Assembly (NCBI GenBank): GCA_950097015.1
Contig: CATNEN010000024.1
Span: 310,001 to 374,000 of the forward strand
DNA from: Macrostomum hystrix
Taxonomy: Eukaryota; Platyhelminthes; Macrostomidae
Length of the DNA: 64,000 nt
Reading direction: 5' to 3'
The position numbers and the translations under genes are program-made. The stretch's first letter is position 1. Every line of letters starts with the position of its first letter. Positions 1 to 11,579 of the stretch are shown one piece after another. The notes beneath the pieces were generated by a model that ran no database searches, was not told where the DNA came from, and saw only the letters and a program-made list of their open reading frames with translations.

Positions 1-3000
1 CAACCTCCTCTGGCGGGCTGCCGGAGCAAATGTCGGTGAAGCCGACAATGTCTGAGAAGAGCACAGTCACCATTGAGTACTTCTCAGCATCGACTCGCTC
101 TCGGTTGCGCAACGACTCGGCGACTCGCTTCGGCAGCATCTGGTAGAGCAGGTTGTCCGTCTTGCGCTTCTCCGCATTCAGGGCCTGCGTTGTCTTCGAG
201 AGCTGCGCAGTGGCCTCATTCAGCTTCTGGCTGTTTTAACATTTAGGGTAGGACAAAGTTCTTGCAGTGGAGAGACAAAGTTCATCACGTACCCATGTCG
301 GCTATTGTTGTTAATATTTTGTATTGATTATATAGTAAATTTCATATTTTTTTAACCAATATGGATTGGCCACAGAGTTCCGGGCAATGATAATTGTCCT
401 TGTCACCAGGGTCTTCGGTTTTCGGTTTTGAGAGCTATCGTGAAGTAGGCAGTTGTCTTTCAACAGGGGGAGGGTATCGTAGTCTTTCTACTGTTGATGA
501 GAGTTATAAAGAATGTTTGCGTTGGTTGTTGGCACTGACACACTTGAATTAATGTGAGTAGCATAACCTCAGAGCCACCAAATCCTCCTACTTTGTACGT
601 AAGTATGCTCACTTAATAGTGTGGTCCGCCTTCTGCTGCTGGTTGATTGTGATGAGCTCGCGTGTCACATCGAACAGCGGAATGTCGGACATGTACAAGC
701 TGTCCTGCTGCATCTGGTCCAGATTGGCCACCCGCAGGGAGCCCAGGAACACCAGCAGGCCCTGCTCCGGCAGGTGACGCATCTGGCCTGGAGACCGGGA
801 AAGGCGTACGGAATCATTCGCTAATTGGTAAGCATCTGCGTCAGCAGTGAAGCCTCTCTTTCTAGGAAAAATTCCACATTGCGTTTCGACCGGAAGTTTT
901 CACCTGTAACTACTGGCGTTGACAGTGCAAGCTAGTTGACGAAATCAGCTGCTTTAATAAAAATAATAATTGCAGGATTGCTGTGGGCACTGGCCATTAT
1001 CTAGTGACATTACTGGACCCTCAGCCAGCGTGAGGCAACTCTGCCCACTCCGCTGACTCCTGAGCACACACTCACACAAGTGTGTACATCTGCACTGACT
1101 TCTCATTGTCAGACAGTATACACTCTCATTCTTTTCCAAGCCACCAAGCCTTCTCTCCGCGGCTGTGCCCCTAATGAATGTGGCCTCGCCGCGGAATCGA
1201 GCTCAGTACCTCTGCGCGAGAGGCAAACGAATTCACCGCTCTGCCATTCACCACTCTAAATCAATGAGCTGCTAGTTAAGGAAAACGCGAACGAACTTTT
1301 CAGGGATAACTGTGATTTAGGCGCTACGGTTTTCGGAGAAATGTAAACCTTTCACGAAGACAATTCGTGGCACCACATCGATGCTTTCAACTGGGCCGTC
1401 CAGCCGGCGGAAGGCCAGCGTGAAGGCGGAGTTGATGAAGCGCAGAATCTCGGCGAACTCGGCGCCCACCAGCGGATTGGCGATGCTGAACGCGTCGGAG
1501 AAGGCGGCGCCGGGCCGGATTCCGGAATTGAACTGGCGCAGCTTCCGGCCGCACTGCACAATGTTCATCTGCCGGTCCAGCACCAGGTGATACGGCAGCA
1601 GGCTGGTCAGCTGGGCGTTGCTTAGCAACGGCTCCTGCCCGGCGCACTCAGCCCGGACGGATTCCGAATCTTCGTCTGTACTGCGAGATATTAGCGAAGC
1701 TCTGGATGCTGAGTCGCCGACAACGCGAATCTCGAGGCACACCTGTTCCACATAGGCTGTGCCCTCTGGGAATTCCTTGTCGACCCGCTGGGCTACGATC
1801 TTCACCTCCTGGTTGTAGATCTGGGCCGCCACGGCTCTTAGGAGACCTGCCAGTTTTATGGTCAATTGATTGGCGGCAATATTTTGGTGTTTACTTCGGA
1901 TCAGACTCTAAATTTAGGATATTTTCGGAAAGATCTAAGCATTGTGAAGGATAGTGTCAACAATATCAAAAGCTTAGCGAAGGACAGCGTCGACAAGATC
2001 AAAACCTTGGGGAAGGGTACTGTCGGCAAGATCAAAAGCTTAGCCAAGGATACTGTCGGCAAGATCAAAAGCTTAGCCAAGGATACTGTCAGCAAGATCA
2101 AAACCTTAGCCAAGGATACTGTCGGCAAGATCAAAAGCTTAGCCAAGGATACTGTCAGCAAGATCAAAAGCTTAGCCAAGGATACTGTCAGCAAGATCAA
2201 AACCTTAGCCAAGGATACTGTCGGCAAGACTAAATCTTAGCCAAGGATACTGTCGGCAAGACCAAAAGCTTAGCCAAGGATACTGTCGGCAAGATCAAAA
2301 GCTTGGGGAAGGATACTGTCGGCAAGATCAAAAGCTTGGGGAAGGATATTGTCGGCAAGATCAAAAGCTTGGGGAAGGATACTGTCGGCAAGATCAAAAC
2401 CTTAGCCAAGGATACTGTCGGCAAGATCAAAAGCTTGGGGAAGGATACTGTCGGCAAGATCAAAAGCTTGGGGAAGGATACTAATCAAAAATCTTAGTAA
2501 AGGATGAAATCCAAAAATGCGTGTACACATATATTTACAAGCTAACTCACCAACAGCAATCGGATATAGGCCTCGTCGTGTACTGTTGTATGTGACTAGC
2601 ATGTCGGGTCCGTTGCTCTCACCACTGCAATGTCGGAGATAAGGGTTTGTGTTTTATTGTTCCCTGAAATAGAATACGAGCTATAGCGTTTGTTCACTAA
2701 TGAAAACACTAATTCAGGAGTATATGGTAAAATACTATTTTACCTCGATATTCGATTCAATTCAGCCAGGAGTCAATGATGGAAGGTTTAGTAATCATTA
2801 TTTTTCAAGCCTTTTTAGCATTTTTAGGTATTTCATAACCTGGAATCAGTAAAGGCCACAGCAATGACAAAAATAACAAGATGCAAGCCTGAATATAAAA
2901 TAATTTTTCTTCAGCAGTCATAATAAGCTTAATTAAGACACCTATTTTTTGCCTAATTAAATCTGGCATTTTCAGTGGATTAGACACACACTTGAAACAG

Positions 3001-5440
3001 ATTATTATTAATTAAGGCATGGCAAAAATTTTGTTGATATGGGAAAGGCTTTAGACTTAAGGGCGTTCTGAGAGTTTAGATGTGAACTGGCTATGGTTTG
3101 TGGGGGTGCAGTTGGTGGAGGTATGAACTGGCTATGGTTTGTGGGGGTGCAGAGGGTGGAGGTGTGAACTGGCTATGGTTTGTGGGGGTGCAGTTAGTGG
3201 AGGTGTGAATTGGCTATGGTTTGTGGGGGTGCAGAGGGTGGAGGTGTGAACTGGCTATGGTTTGTGGGGGTGCAGTTGGTGGAGGTGTGAACTGGCTATA
3301 GTTTGTGGGGGTGCAGATGGTGGAGGTATGAACTGGCTATAGTTTGTGGGGGTGCAGAGGGTGGAGGTGTGAACTGGCTATGGTTTGTGGGGGTGCAGTT
3401 GGTGGAGGTATGAACTGGCTATGGTTTGTGGGGGTGCAGAGGGTGGAGGTGTGAACTGGCTATGGTTTGTGGGGGTGCAGTTGGTGGAGGTGTGAACTGG
3501 CTATAGTTTGTGGGGGTGCAGATGGTGGAGGTGTGAACTGGCTATGGTTTGTGGGGATGCAGTTGGTGGAGGTATGAACTGGCTATGGTTTGTGGGGGTG
3601 CAGTTGGTGGAGGTATGAACTGGCTATGGTTTGTGGGGGTGCAGTTGGTGGAGGTGTGAACTGGCTATGGTTTGTGGGGGTGCAGTTGGTGGAGGTTTTA
3701 TCTGGCTCTGGTTTGTGGGGGTGCAGAGGGTGAATGTGTATAGGAACACTATTTTATTGAGTTGAAATGATTGGATAAATTAGCGCAGAAGAGCTCACAG
3801 AAATGATGGCGGCACCATTTCAGTGTAGGTGAGCTGCAACAGGTTGTGCAGCGAGTCCAGATTCACAATGAAGGTGGCCAGGTCATCGCCGAGGGACCGA
3901 ATCATCGAGGCGAAGTTCATGCGCACAGCGTAGGTAAGAAAATATTCGCCGTAGAGTTCCAGTAGGGCCGGCACTTCTATGCCTGTATAATTAAGCAAGC
4001 AAACACAAGCGATTGCGGGCAAAGAAGAATTGAGTACCGTTCTTAGAGCTAGATGAGATATGTTGGGTCAACGGCTTAGCCAGACTCGTGATTAAATCTG
4101 CGAGTGAAAATGCAGTCAAAGCTGGCTTAGCAAAAGTTACAATAAAGTTTTAAAAGGGCAAGCTCAACTCTTGCTGGATAATTAAAATCTCTGATAGCAA
4201 AGTAGCTAAGCGTGCATTCCACTTTTAAATCAGATTAATCTGGTTATGCTTCCACTCTCAAAAGCCGAAGCACAGGTCGCGTTTTTCAAATGAAAATTCG
4301 AAGAGCGCGCAAATTAATGCAAATAACGTGCGCCATTTTTTTATCGCCCAAGCTTTGAAAACTAATCGAATACGAAAACATCCCCTCGACGGGCTAAAAA
4401 CAACTCAACAACAACACCCACCCCAGTAGACCACAATACCCACCCCAGTAGGCCACAACACCCACCCCAGTAGACCACAATACCCACCGCAGTAGACCAC
4501 AACACCCACCCCAGTAGACCACAATACCCACCCCAGTAGACCACAATACCCACCCCAGTAGGCCACAACACCCACCCCAGTAGACCACAATACCCACCCC
4601 AGTAGGCCACAACACCCACCCCAGTAGACCACAATACCCACCCCAGTAGACCACAACACCCAGCCCAGTAGACCACAACACCCACCCTAGTAGACCACAA
4701 CACCCACCCCAGTAGGCCAGCACCCACCCCAGTAGACCACAATACCCACCCCAGTAGACCACAATACCCACCCCAGTAGGCCACAACACCCACCCCAGTA
4801 GACCACAATACCCACCCCAGTAGACCACAACACCCAGCCCAGTAGACCACAACACCCACCCCAGTAGACCACAACACCCACCCCAGTAGGCCAGCACCCA
4901 CCCCAGTAGGCCACAGCACCCACCCCAGTAGACAAGCACCCACCCCAGTAGGCCAGCACCCACCCCAGTAGACAAGCACCCATCCCAGTAGGCCACAACA
5001 CCCACCCCAGTAGGCCATTAGCCACCCTAATGTGCCACAAGCCACTAACCACCCCAATATGCCACTAACCACCCCAATAGGCCACATAACCACCCCAATA
5101 TGCCACTAAAAGGTCATCGCAAAATTGATTGAGACCAAATCTATGAATGAGCTCACCAACAACCTTGGAGATGGTTTCAATCAGTATGAAAGTCTTCCTG
5201 TCCGGGTAGCCCTTCAGCAGTTGAAAATCTTCGTAGTCGTCAAGGTCAGCCAGAATCCTGCAGTTATCGAGACATATTCAACATATAAATATAGACCAAT
5301 TTTAGCCTAGAAACATATTTTTTTAAGTTATCACGTCATGTTGCAGCAAAAGTCGTCAACTCGTACAAGATTCGAGCCCAAGTCCGTTCGTCAAACTTCT
5401 CGAGCACCATCTGCTTGGCGCAAAAGTGAATATGGCCAAA
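1..5440 (-). CDS. Soluble (NO-type) guanylate cyclase, beta-like subunit, partial at left edge
   Basis: Makes cGMP from GTP; cytosolic haem sensor. Exons on the minus strand, all with GT/AG ends and matching phases: 5367-5440, 5157-5257, 3799-3982, 2551-2634, 1349-1846, 613-787, 1-231 (continues off the window). The first four exons encode an H-NOX domain. Numbering from a Met placed just before FGHIHF puts the proximal haem histidine (LDSLH) at residue 105, as in beta1, and a YxSxR haem-propionate motif (YNSTR) at 133-137. Exon 1349-1846 finishes H-NOX and opens the HNOBA/PAS-like part (LLPYHLVLDR). Exon 613-787 carries the family signature GQMRHLPEQG and LYMSDIPLFDVTRELI. The last exon has the coiled-coil EKRKTDNLLYQMLP and the start of the cyclase domain with FSDIVGFTDIC. 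The most 5' exon has no ATG of its own (see findings). A beta subtype is inferred; an atypical oxygen-sensing type is possible. Confidence 0.88.
957..1256 (-). mobile_element. tRNA-derived SINE, family A, in guanylate cyclase intron
   Basis: On the minus strand the element starts with a tRNA-like head: an A-box-like TGGCAGAGCGG and a B box around GCTCGATTCC. It continues through the family body (motif near TGTACACACTTGTGTG) and ends in an ATT-type simple tail at 957-975. It is homologous to the copies at 11935, 27331 and 31714. Confidence 0.8.
1938..2500. repeat. 33-bp minisatellite in guanylate cyclase intron
   Basis: About 17 head-to-tail copies of a 33-bp unit around GATCAAAAGCTTAGCCAAGG and TACTGTCGGC. 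Because 33 is a multiple of three, the array is open in several frames and gives spurious ORFs on both strands. It fills most of the intron between exons 2551-2634 and 1349-1846. Confidence 0.95.
3063..3736. repeat. 41-bp minisatellite in guanylate cyclase intron
   Basis: About 16 copies of a G-rich 41-bp unit containing GAACTGGCTATGGTTTGTGG and GGTGCAGTTGGTGGAGG, with single-base variants between copies. It sits in the intron between exons 3799-3982 and 2551-2634. Confidence 0.95.
4405..5110. repeat. 22-bp minisatellite in guanylate cyclase intron
   Basis: About 30 copies of a C-rich 22-bp unit around CACCCCAGTAGACCACAA, more diverged toward 5030-5110. It fills the intron between exons 5157-5257 and 3799-3982 and produces long spurious glycine/tryptophan-rich ORFs on the minus strand. 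Confidence 0.95.
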
Positions 5441-5512
5441 CTGAAATGCATTGATGGGCGGCTGAGTGGCGGGGGTTGTAAATGCGTTTGTCCCCAGGCG
5501 AGGCCACCATTC

Positions 5513-5605
5513 AAAAGTCAGGCCAGATGTACACACCTGTGTGTGTGTGTGCTCAGGGGTTAGCGGAATGGGCAGAATTGCCTCCTGGCTGTGGGTCTAC
5601 TGTCT
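5513..5605 (+). mobile_element. SINE family A fragment (3' body only)
   Basis: The plus strand matches the body of family A from the GTCAGGSCAGATGTACACAC segment to the CTGTGGGTCTACTGTC segment. The tRNA-like head and simple tail are missing. It lies just upstream of the most 5' cyclase exon. Confidence 0.7.
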
Positions 5606-5714
5606 CCAGCAAATAAGTTGCTTCATGAAATATTTGTGTTGTTTTCAAACACCGCGGACCAGTGTCTCACCATTTCGAACTGTGTCAGGCCGTTGTGAAT
5701 CGCGAAGCCCTTGC

Positions 5715-5890
5715 GTGAATGCCTGCTGGATTCTGAGCAGACAAACGGCCTCTGGGCCTTCCGACTTATTACTGCCTTGGCAAAGACTTGGCTCAGCCAA
5801 TCACCGACCGGGGATTAGAGCGCAGGTTAATTCAGGGCTGGAGATTACTCTCCCGCGTCGCCAGGTAGTCAGATTTCGAACTCAGTCTCC
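5715..5890 (-). mobile_element. Possible third tRNA-derived SINE remnant
   Basis: The minus strand carries a B-box-like GAGTTCGAAATCT at about 5873-5885, followed by about 150 bp of non-coding sequence with a CTTTGCCAAGGCA segment typical of SINE bodies. No second copy is present in the window, so the call rests only on the tRNA-like box. Confidence 0.3.
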
Positions 5891-5922
5891 AATCTTCATA
5901 ACGTGGATCGCATTTCCTATAG

Positions 5923-6126
5923 TTGGAAATTCAATTTAAACAACTCGTCTTCCCCCTGGCCCCGCATGAGGCAATGCAGAAGGAAGCCCACGATGTGCCA
6001 TTCGAGCGGACTGGCACGCGAAACATTAATCAGGGCCTCTCCAAAAGGGAGTTCCGATCATTGCCCAACAGGTGCAGGGCTGAGGGCACGCAATTAGAGG
6101 CGTTGGAGCGGGTGCTCAAAAAATAG
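5923..6126 (+). CDS. Unrecognised orphan exon or gene remnant
   Basis: A 67-codon plus-strand reading frame ends in a stop (TAG) at 6124-6126. Its composition is gene-like and differs from its flanks: charged, with the segments FPLAPHEAMQKEAHD and EALERVLKK. A possible acceptor (CCTATAG) ends at about 5920. It may be the last exon of a plus-strand gene whose other exons have been lost, or a pseudogene piece. I do not recognise a family and found no partner exon nearby. Confidence 0.3.
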   Translation: MEIQFKQLVFPLAPHEAMQKEAHDVPFERTGTRNINQGLSKREFRSLPNRCRAEGTQLEALERVLKK

Positions 6127-6129
6127 CTG

Positions 6130-7507
6130 CAAACCAGTACAGTATTAGCAGAGGCCATGTTTCATTGATGAATCTGCATTAGATCAATTGTCTATTTGTT
6201 TGGTTGTTTGCTAGGCTTCGCTTTAATCATAATTATTCGAAATTACGAGTTTCTTTCGACTGAAGAAAACTCGGGTTTTTTAATGATTCCCAGGTATTTA
6301 ACTATTGAACATACTCGAACTAAAAGTACCGCACACTAAGCAGCTTTACTATGCTTACAATGCTACAATGGCGGCCCAATTTAAAGTAAAAAAAGCTACC
6401 GCTTCGGCGAGCAAGAACTGGCTGGAAGTCGTCTAATTAAAATGTTTTCGTTCTCAAAGTCCATAATGTTCTACTTTATTCCGTTTCTTTCCTTAAAAAA
6501 TAGTCTCGCGCGTTCTGTAAAAAATGAGCAGTCATTGGATTTAGACCTTCTAGAACAAAATCAAAAAGTAAATCGAAAGCACCTAAATGAATCGATTGAA
6601 GCCACGTCAAGCTAGACAGACGGTCGTAGGTCGTAGATTCGTAAAGAGCAAATTGAATTGCGAGTATTGAAGCTTCACTCTAATTCCCACGCTTCACAGG
6701 ACAGTGGGTGCAAGGCTTCGCCGCCAATAGAATTAATATATATAATTCTATAATATAATTACAACAAAAAACTAGCAATACTTGTACAGCAGCTATTTGA
6801 AAACTTGCCTTCGCCTGTTCATTGTTAATCCTAATAATTAAACAAGGGCCAGTGAATAGAGCATCGGACTTTTGACCGACTAGCTTAAAACTGGTCTAGG
6901 CGCAATTTCTATTCCCGTCTTGAAACAAAGCAACAAGTGCAACGCAACTAAATTTAAGTTTAGATACATAGAGCGGCAAAATGAATCGAATGAAGCATTG
7001 CACAATGCATGTTGTCTTAGTCGATATTAGTAATTTCAAGTTTATTTATATGATAATGTGAAACAGCTGGGTAGGATAAGACTTCGTTTAGCGATCATAA
7101 ATGTAAAAAAAGCTGATAAAATGCAAATTACTTTGTGTAAAGTGGCTTAGAAAAATAGAAGATTTTCCACACTAAATACACTGCTAGGAATATAAAGAGC
7201 AGCACCAGATAAATTTAGGGACATTGAGTACTAGACAGTGGTAAAAAGTAGATTTACCGCCAATTGAAATGCAGCGTAACGTTGACAGATGACTGGAGAA
7301 AGAATGATTGCACACATTCGAATAGTAAATACTCAGGTTTAAAATGGGGGATAAATACAATATGCATAAAATGCCTTTCACTTACAGAAAATCGGGATCA
7401 GCTGTATTTGGATAGTTTTGAAATCGGAAACGATAATTCAGACGCAAACACTTACGGCTTCAATACAAGATTGGATCACAATATTTATTACTCAGCTGCA
7501 GTGGAAT
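6130..7507. other. Intergenic, no gene seen
   Basis: AT-rich sequence between the cyclase and MCM4. The only structure noted is a degenerate tRNA-like stretch at about 6845-6930 with GTGAATAGAGCATCGGAC, reminiscent of an old SINE head. No coding signal was found on either strand. Confidence 0.5.
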
Positions 7508-10500
7508 TTACCTGCGTCGTACAGTATTGCCGCTCCAGTCTATGCGGCCCTCGACGCGCAGCTGATTGAGGGCGTCCTCCAATAGGTCGCGGCTAATTAG
7601 CCTCTCGGTGCGGGAGCGCACCTCCTCTAGCAGCTTGTGCATGGTTAGCACCTTGGCGCCGCTGTCCTCCAAATAGGCGGCCACCGCCTGGGCCACCTCG
7701 TGGCGGCGCTTACGCAACGAGACCGACATGCCTGGGAGAAGAATTTAAGGAAGAAAATGTCCAAGGTATTGTACCTCAAAGCCGAAATCTACCCAAGGCA
7801 AACTGAGAGAGCCACATTCACTCACCTGTAGTGAGAATATTGACATCGATAAGGCCAGTAGCGGGATCGGTGGCCGCCTGTTTCAGCGCTTCACGCTGCA
7901 GTCTGCGAGCCTCGCGACAGTCCATCTCGGTGACTTCGCTGCTCCAACGCATACGGGCGTGCGCCTCGGACAGACGAATGAGAGACTCCAGCTGGCGAGG
8001 ATAGGCGGATACGGCGCCTCGGCCGGCGATGCGGCGCATTTCGACGTACTCGGACACCAGGTAGATTTGAGCCTCCTGGGATAGGCGAGGCTGGAAATTC
8101 GCCTTGGCGTAGCCAATGTAGTCGCGCATCAGCTGGGCATCGGCGGACTCCTCAGTCATGGCGTCCTGGCCGCGATAGTAGCAGCTGACCAGGTGCCTAG
8201 CCAGTCGGGCGTCGTACATCTCGTCCTGCGGATCCAGCATCAGGAAGATCAGATCAAAGCGGCTAAGCAGAGCGTGGCCCAGTTGAACATTCTCAACAAT
8301 GCTCTTGCGCATGTCCCAGTTGGAGTGGGCGGGATTAGCGGCGGCTAGGATTGAAGTGCGCGCATTCAACTGACAGATAATGCCAGCTTTGGCCAGTGAC
8401 AGAGTCTGCTGTTCCATCACTTCGTGCAGGATGGATCGGGTCTGATCGGTCATCTTGTCGAACTCATCGATGCAGCAGATGCCTGAAGATTTTTTGGCAG
8501 CGGGGGAGGCTGGCTAATTGAACAAAAGAACAGTGTTGCTCGAGCAGCTTAAATTAGTTAATAAATTGATAGCTGTACTTTTATTTTTAAGGTGCTATGA
8601 GGATATAGGCATAGACATGGGATGACACATTGATGTGGTGATTTGGCAAGGGAAAGAATTTTATACAAGTAGGTGAATTTCGCCCCAGGAAAGTGTGCGG
8701 AAGCAATTCTCTCTGATATTTAAATTAGTTCTCGCTATTTAAGACGAGCAGTAAGAGTGCAAAAAGATTGAGTAGGTACGTGTACGTTGAGTACACACTG
8801 AGCATTCGGATCTGTTGCAAAAAAGTTACCCAGAAAGGAAACAGTTAACGACAAGAATACAGATCTAAATAATATTGGAAAAAAGGACCCGACAAGCTTA
8901 CCTCTATCAGCCAGAACCAGGGCGCCAGTCTGCAGGGCCACCTGGCCAGTATCTGGCTCCTTGGTGACGTAGGCAGTAAGGCCAACAGCTGACGAGCCCT
9001 TACCGGAGGTGTACTGGCCCCGTGGCATTAGCCGGTACACATAGTGCAACAGCTGCGATTTTGAAGTGCCCGGATCGCCGCACAGCAGGATGTTAATCTC
9101 CGATCGGAAATGGCCGGCATCTTTGAAGTGTTTGTCGGCTCCGCCGAACAGTTGCAATAGCAGGCCCTTTTTGATGTCTTCGTGCTCGTAGATTGACGGA
9201 GCAATGGCGGAGCTGAGTCGCTCGTATAGGTCAGACTTTCGGTTGAGAGCTCGCAGCTGTTCCACCCGAGCCGGGGTCAGGCAGCTACTGGCGTCGCCGG
9301 TGTCTGGGCCGCTCTTCTCACGCTCAAAGTGCACCACATCGATGTGGGTTTGGAACACTGACAGAATCGAAGTCTGCCTGCAAATAAAACCGTCAAATCA
9401 TAAGAATCAATTCGTCAACTTCAATTTGACTAGTTACGGTTGTGGGAGTCTATGCCAATTGACATGTGGCTAAAAACGAACCTTGGATTAGCCCTCATAG
9501 GCGTGGCCCGGTAGATGCCGGTAATGGTGACCCGGTCGCCGGGCAGCACAGTGTCCACTAGATCGCCGTAGGCGTACACCAACAGAGTCTGCGGAGTCTG
9601 ACCGGGTGGCATTTCGTCTGGCGACTCTTGCAGTTTGACGCGCTGCTTGTCAGTGAATTTGCAGCGATTGTGCACCAGGTCGAAGGTGTTGCGGCCCTGA
9701 GAAAGTTGTTTATTTTATTTCTTTTATAAAAAAACTATAAATATGACGTGTAGGCCAATTGATGATGTAGTAAGGCTACGGACAGGTCAATTGATGATCT
9801 AGTAAGGCTACGGACAGCTCAATTGATGATCTAGTAAGGCTACGGACAGGTCAATTGATGATGTAGTAAGGCTACGGACAGGTCAAGATGAGGATCTAGT
9901 AAGGCTACGGACAGGTCAAGATGAGGATCTAGTAAGGCTACGGACAGGTCAAGATGAGGATCTAGTAAGGCTACGGACAGGTCAAGATGAGGATCTAGTA
10001 AGGCTACGGACAGGTCAATTGATGATGTAGTAAGGCTACGGACAGGTCAAGATGAGGATCTAGTAAGGCTACGGACAGGTCAATTGATGATCTAGTAAGG
10101 CTAGAGACAGGTCAATTGATGATGTAGTAAGGCTACGGACAGGTCAAGATGATGATCTAGTAAGGCTACGGACAGGTCAAGATGATGATCTAGTAAGGCT
10201 ACGGACAGGTCAAGATGATGATCTAGTAAGGCTACGGACAGGTCAAGATGATGATCTAGTAAGGCTACGGACAGGTCAAGATGATGATCTAGTAAGGCTA
10301 CGGACAGGTCAAGATGATGATCTAGTAAGGCTACGGACAGGTCAAGATGATGATCTAGTAAGGCTACGGACAGGTCAAGATGATGATCTAGTAAGGCTAC
10401 GGACAGGTCAAGATGATGATCTAGTAAGGCTACGGACAGGTCAAGATGAGGATTTGGGAAGGCAGGCTGATTCGAGAATTTTGTCAGAGACAAGCATACA

Positions 10501-11579
10501 ATGCAACTTACGTGAGGAATCAAGAAGGTGCACTTAAAATTAGACAGAAATGACGTAAAGTCAGAGTGAAAAGAGGGAGAGATGCGAATTAATTGCTAGA
10601 ATTTCATCATTTCTCTTCATCAAGAGAAACCAGAAACATTCGCAGTTCCAAAAATAAAGATGATTTGTGAAGGGCGAAACAGAGCATGCTAATGCTACTC
10701 GTATTAGAATTGATAAAATTAAGAACACACCTGACACGTTGGACACAGAACAGGCTCAACAATGCGGCCCCTATCTAGCACACTCTGAGCCTGCTGATCG
10801 CACAGGGAACAACAGAACAGACCAACTCGCATCTCGGGTATGATAGGCGACAGTCGGGTGACCATGCCGCGTACAGTCACCAGCTGGTCAATATCCTCGG
10901 GATCTAGGGCGCGCAATGACCGGGCTCTGTCGCAGTTGAATGGCCGGACCATGATCTCCTGTTCTAGTACGGCGTCTCTGTACTGCTCGGCAAACATGGC
11001 GTTGGTGACAACATCTAGAGCTGGAATAACTTCGCCAGGATAAGTTACTAGCTGGCGATAGAGTTCAGCTGAGAATTGGCGCAGGTGGGCGCAATCAATA
11101 TCCAGGTGGCGATCGCCGAGTACGTAGATCTCGTCTAATTTGCCCATGTAGTGAGGCGCCTCACCCTCCTTCAGTACAAAAAAGTGATTAAACATTTTTT
11201 AGACTAGTTTTTGAAGGACACGAATTCAAATTAAAACTGAAGCACTCACCCGCGAAGTGAATGTAGTAATAAAGGTGCGAAATTCGCGCTCAATGCGGCC
11301 AACATTCACATCGGTGCCCCAGATAACAACGCCACCGTCGTCCGCATTGGGCTCTAACGCAATGGTCCGCCGTTCAGCCTGGTCCTCGCGAAGGCCCGGC
11401 CGCATGTTCGAGCGATTGGAGGCGGCAGCGCCGGCGCCAGACACCGAAGTTGGCTGCTGCCCGGAGGGCGGGCCGCCACTTGGTCCATAGCGCAGCGGCG
11501 AGCTATAGTCGACCTCGGAGTCGTGGATGCCGCTAGGCTCGCCAACGCCAGCTCCGCCTCGCCGGTCTGCTTCAGACAT
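7508..11579 (-). CDS. MCM4: DNA replication licensing factor MCM4
   Basis: Subunit of the nuclear MCM2-7 replicative helicase. Six exons: 11250-11579, 10731-11168, 9482-9696, 8902-9377, 7826-8482, 7508-7731. All junctions are GT/AG and in phase, giving 779 residues (human about 860; the N-terminal tail is shorter). The N-tail is serine/proline-rich, then [16 protein letters not shown], which is typical of MCM4. A C4 zinc finger (CCSLC ... CPTC) is split by intron 2. Walker A is [14 protein letters not shown], and Walker B ([10 protein letters not shown]) spans the exon 4/5 junction. The arginine finger is [13 protein letters not shown]. The C-terminal winged-helix region ends GNTVRRR. Intron 2 holds a 33-bp minisatellite. 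The start ATG at 11579 precedes SEADRRGG and no earlier in-frame ATG was seen. Confidence 0.95.
9745..10470. repeat. 33-bp minisatellite in MCM4 intron 2
   Basis: About 22 copies of a 33-bp unit around GATCTAGTAAGGCTACGGAC with alternating CAATTGATGAT, AAGATGAGGAT and AAGATGATGAT variants. Variant blocks are clustered, which suggests recent local expansion at 10140-10440. Confidence 0.95.

Noticed and set aside
1866-2240. Long Lys-rich plus-strand ORF with KDTVGKIKSLA repeats
   Set aside because: It is the 33-bp intronic minisatellite read in frame; a multiple-of-three unit leaves both strands open. No gene features.
4362-5093. 243-aa Gly/Trp/Val repeat ORF on the minus strand, open in all three frames
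   Set aside because: It is the 22-bp minisatellite in a cyclase intron, not a silk- or antifreeze-like gene; exons of the cyclase flank it in phase.
10101-10523. 140-aa [11 protein letters not shown] repeat ORF
   Set aside because: It is the MCM4 intron 2 minisatellite; the MCM4 zinc finger continues correctly when this is removed.
10513-10533. 21-nt candidate microexon (TGCACC...CCTCAC) with AG and GTAAGT borders in MCM4 intron 2
   Set aside because: It keeps frame, but including it would add seven residues to the zinc-finger loop. Without it the spacing matches human MCM4. It could be a cassette exon, but there is no support.
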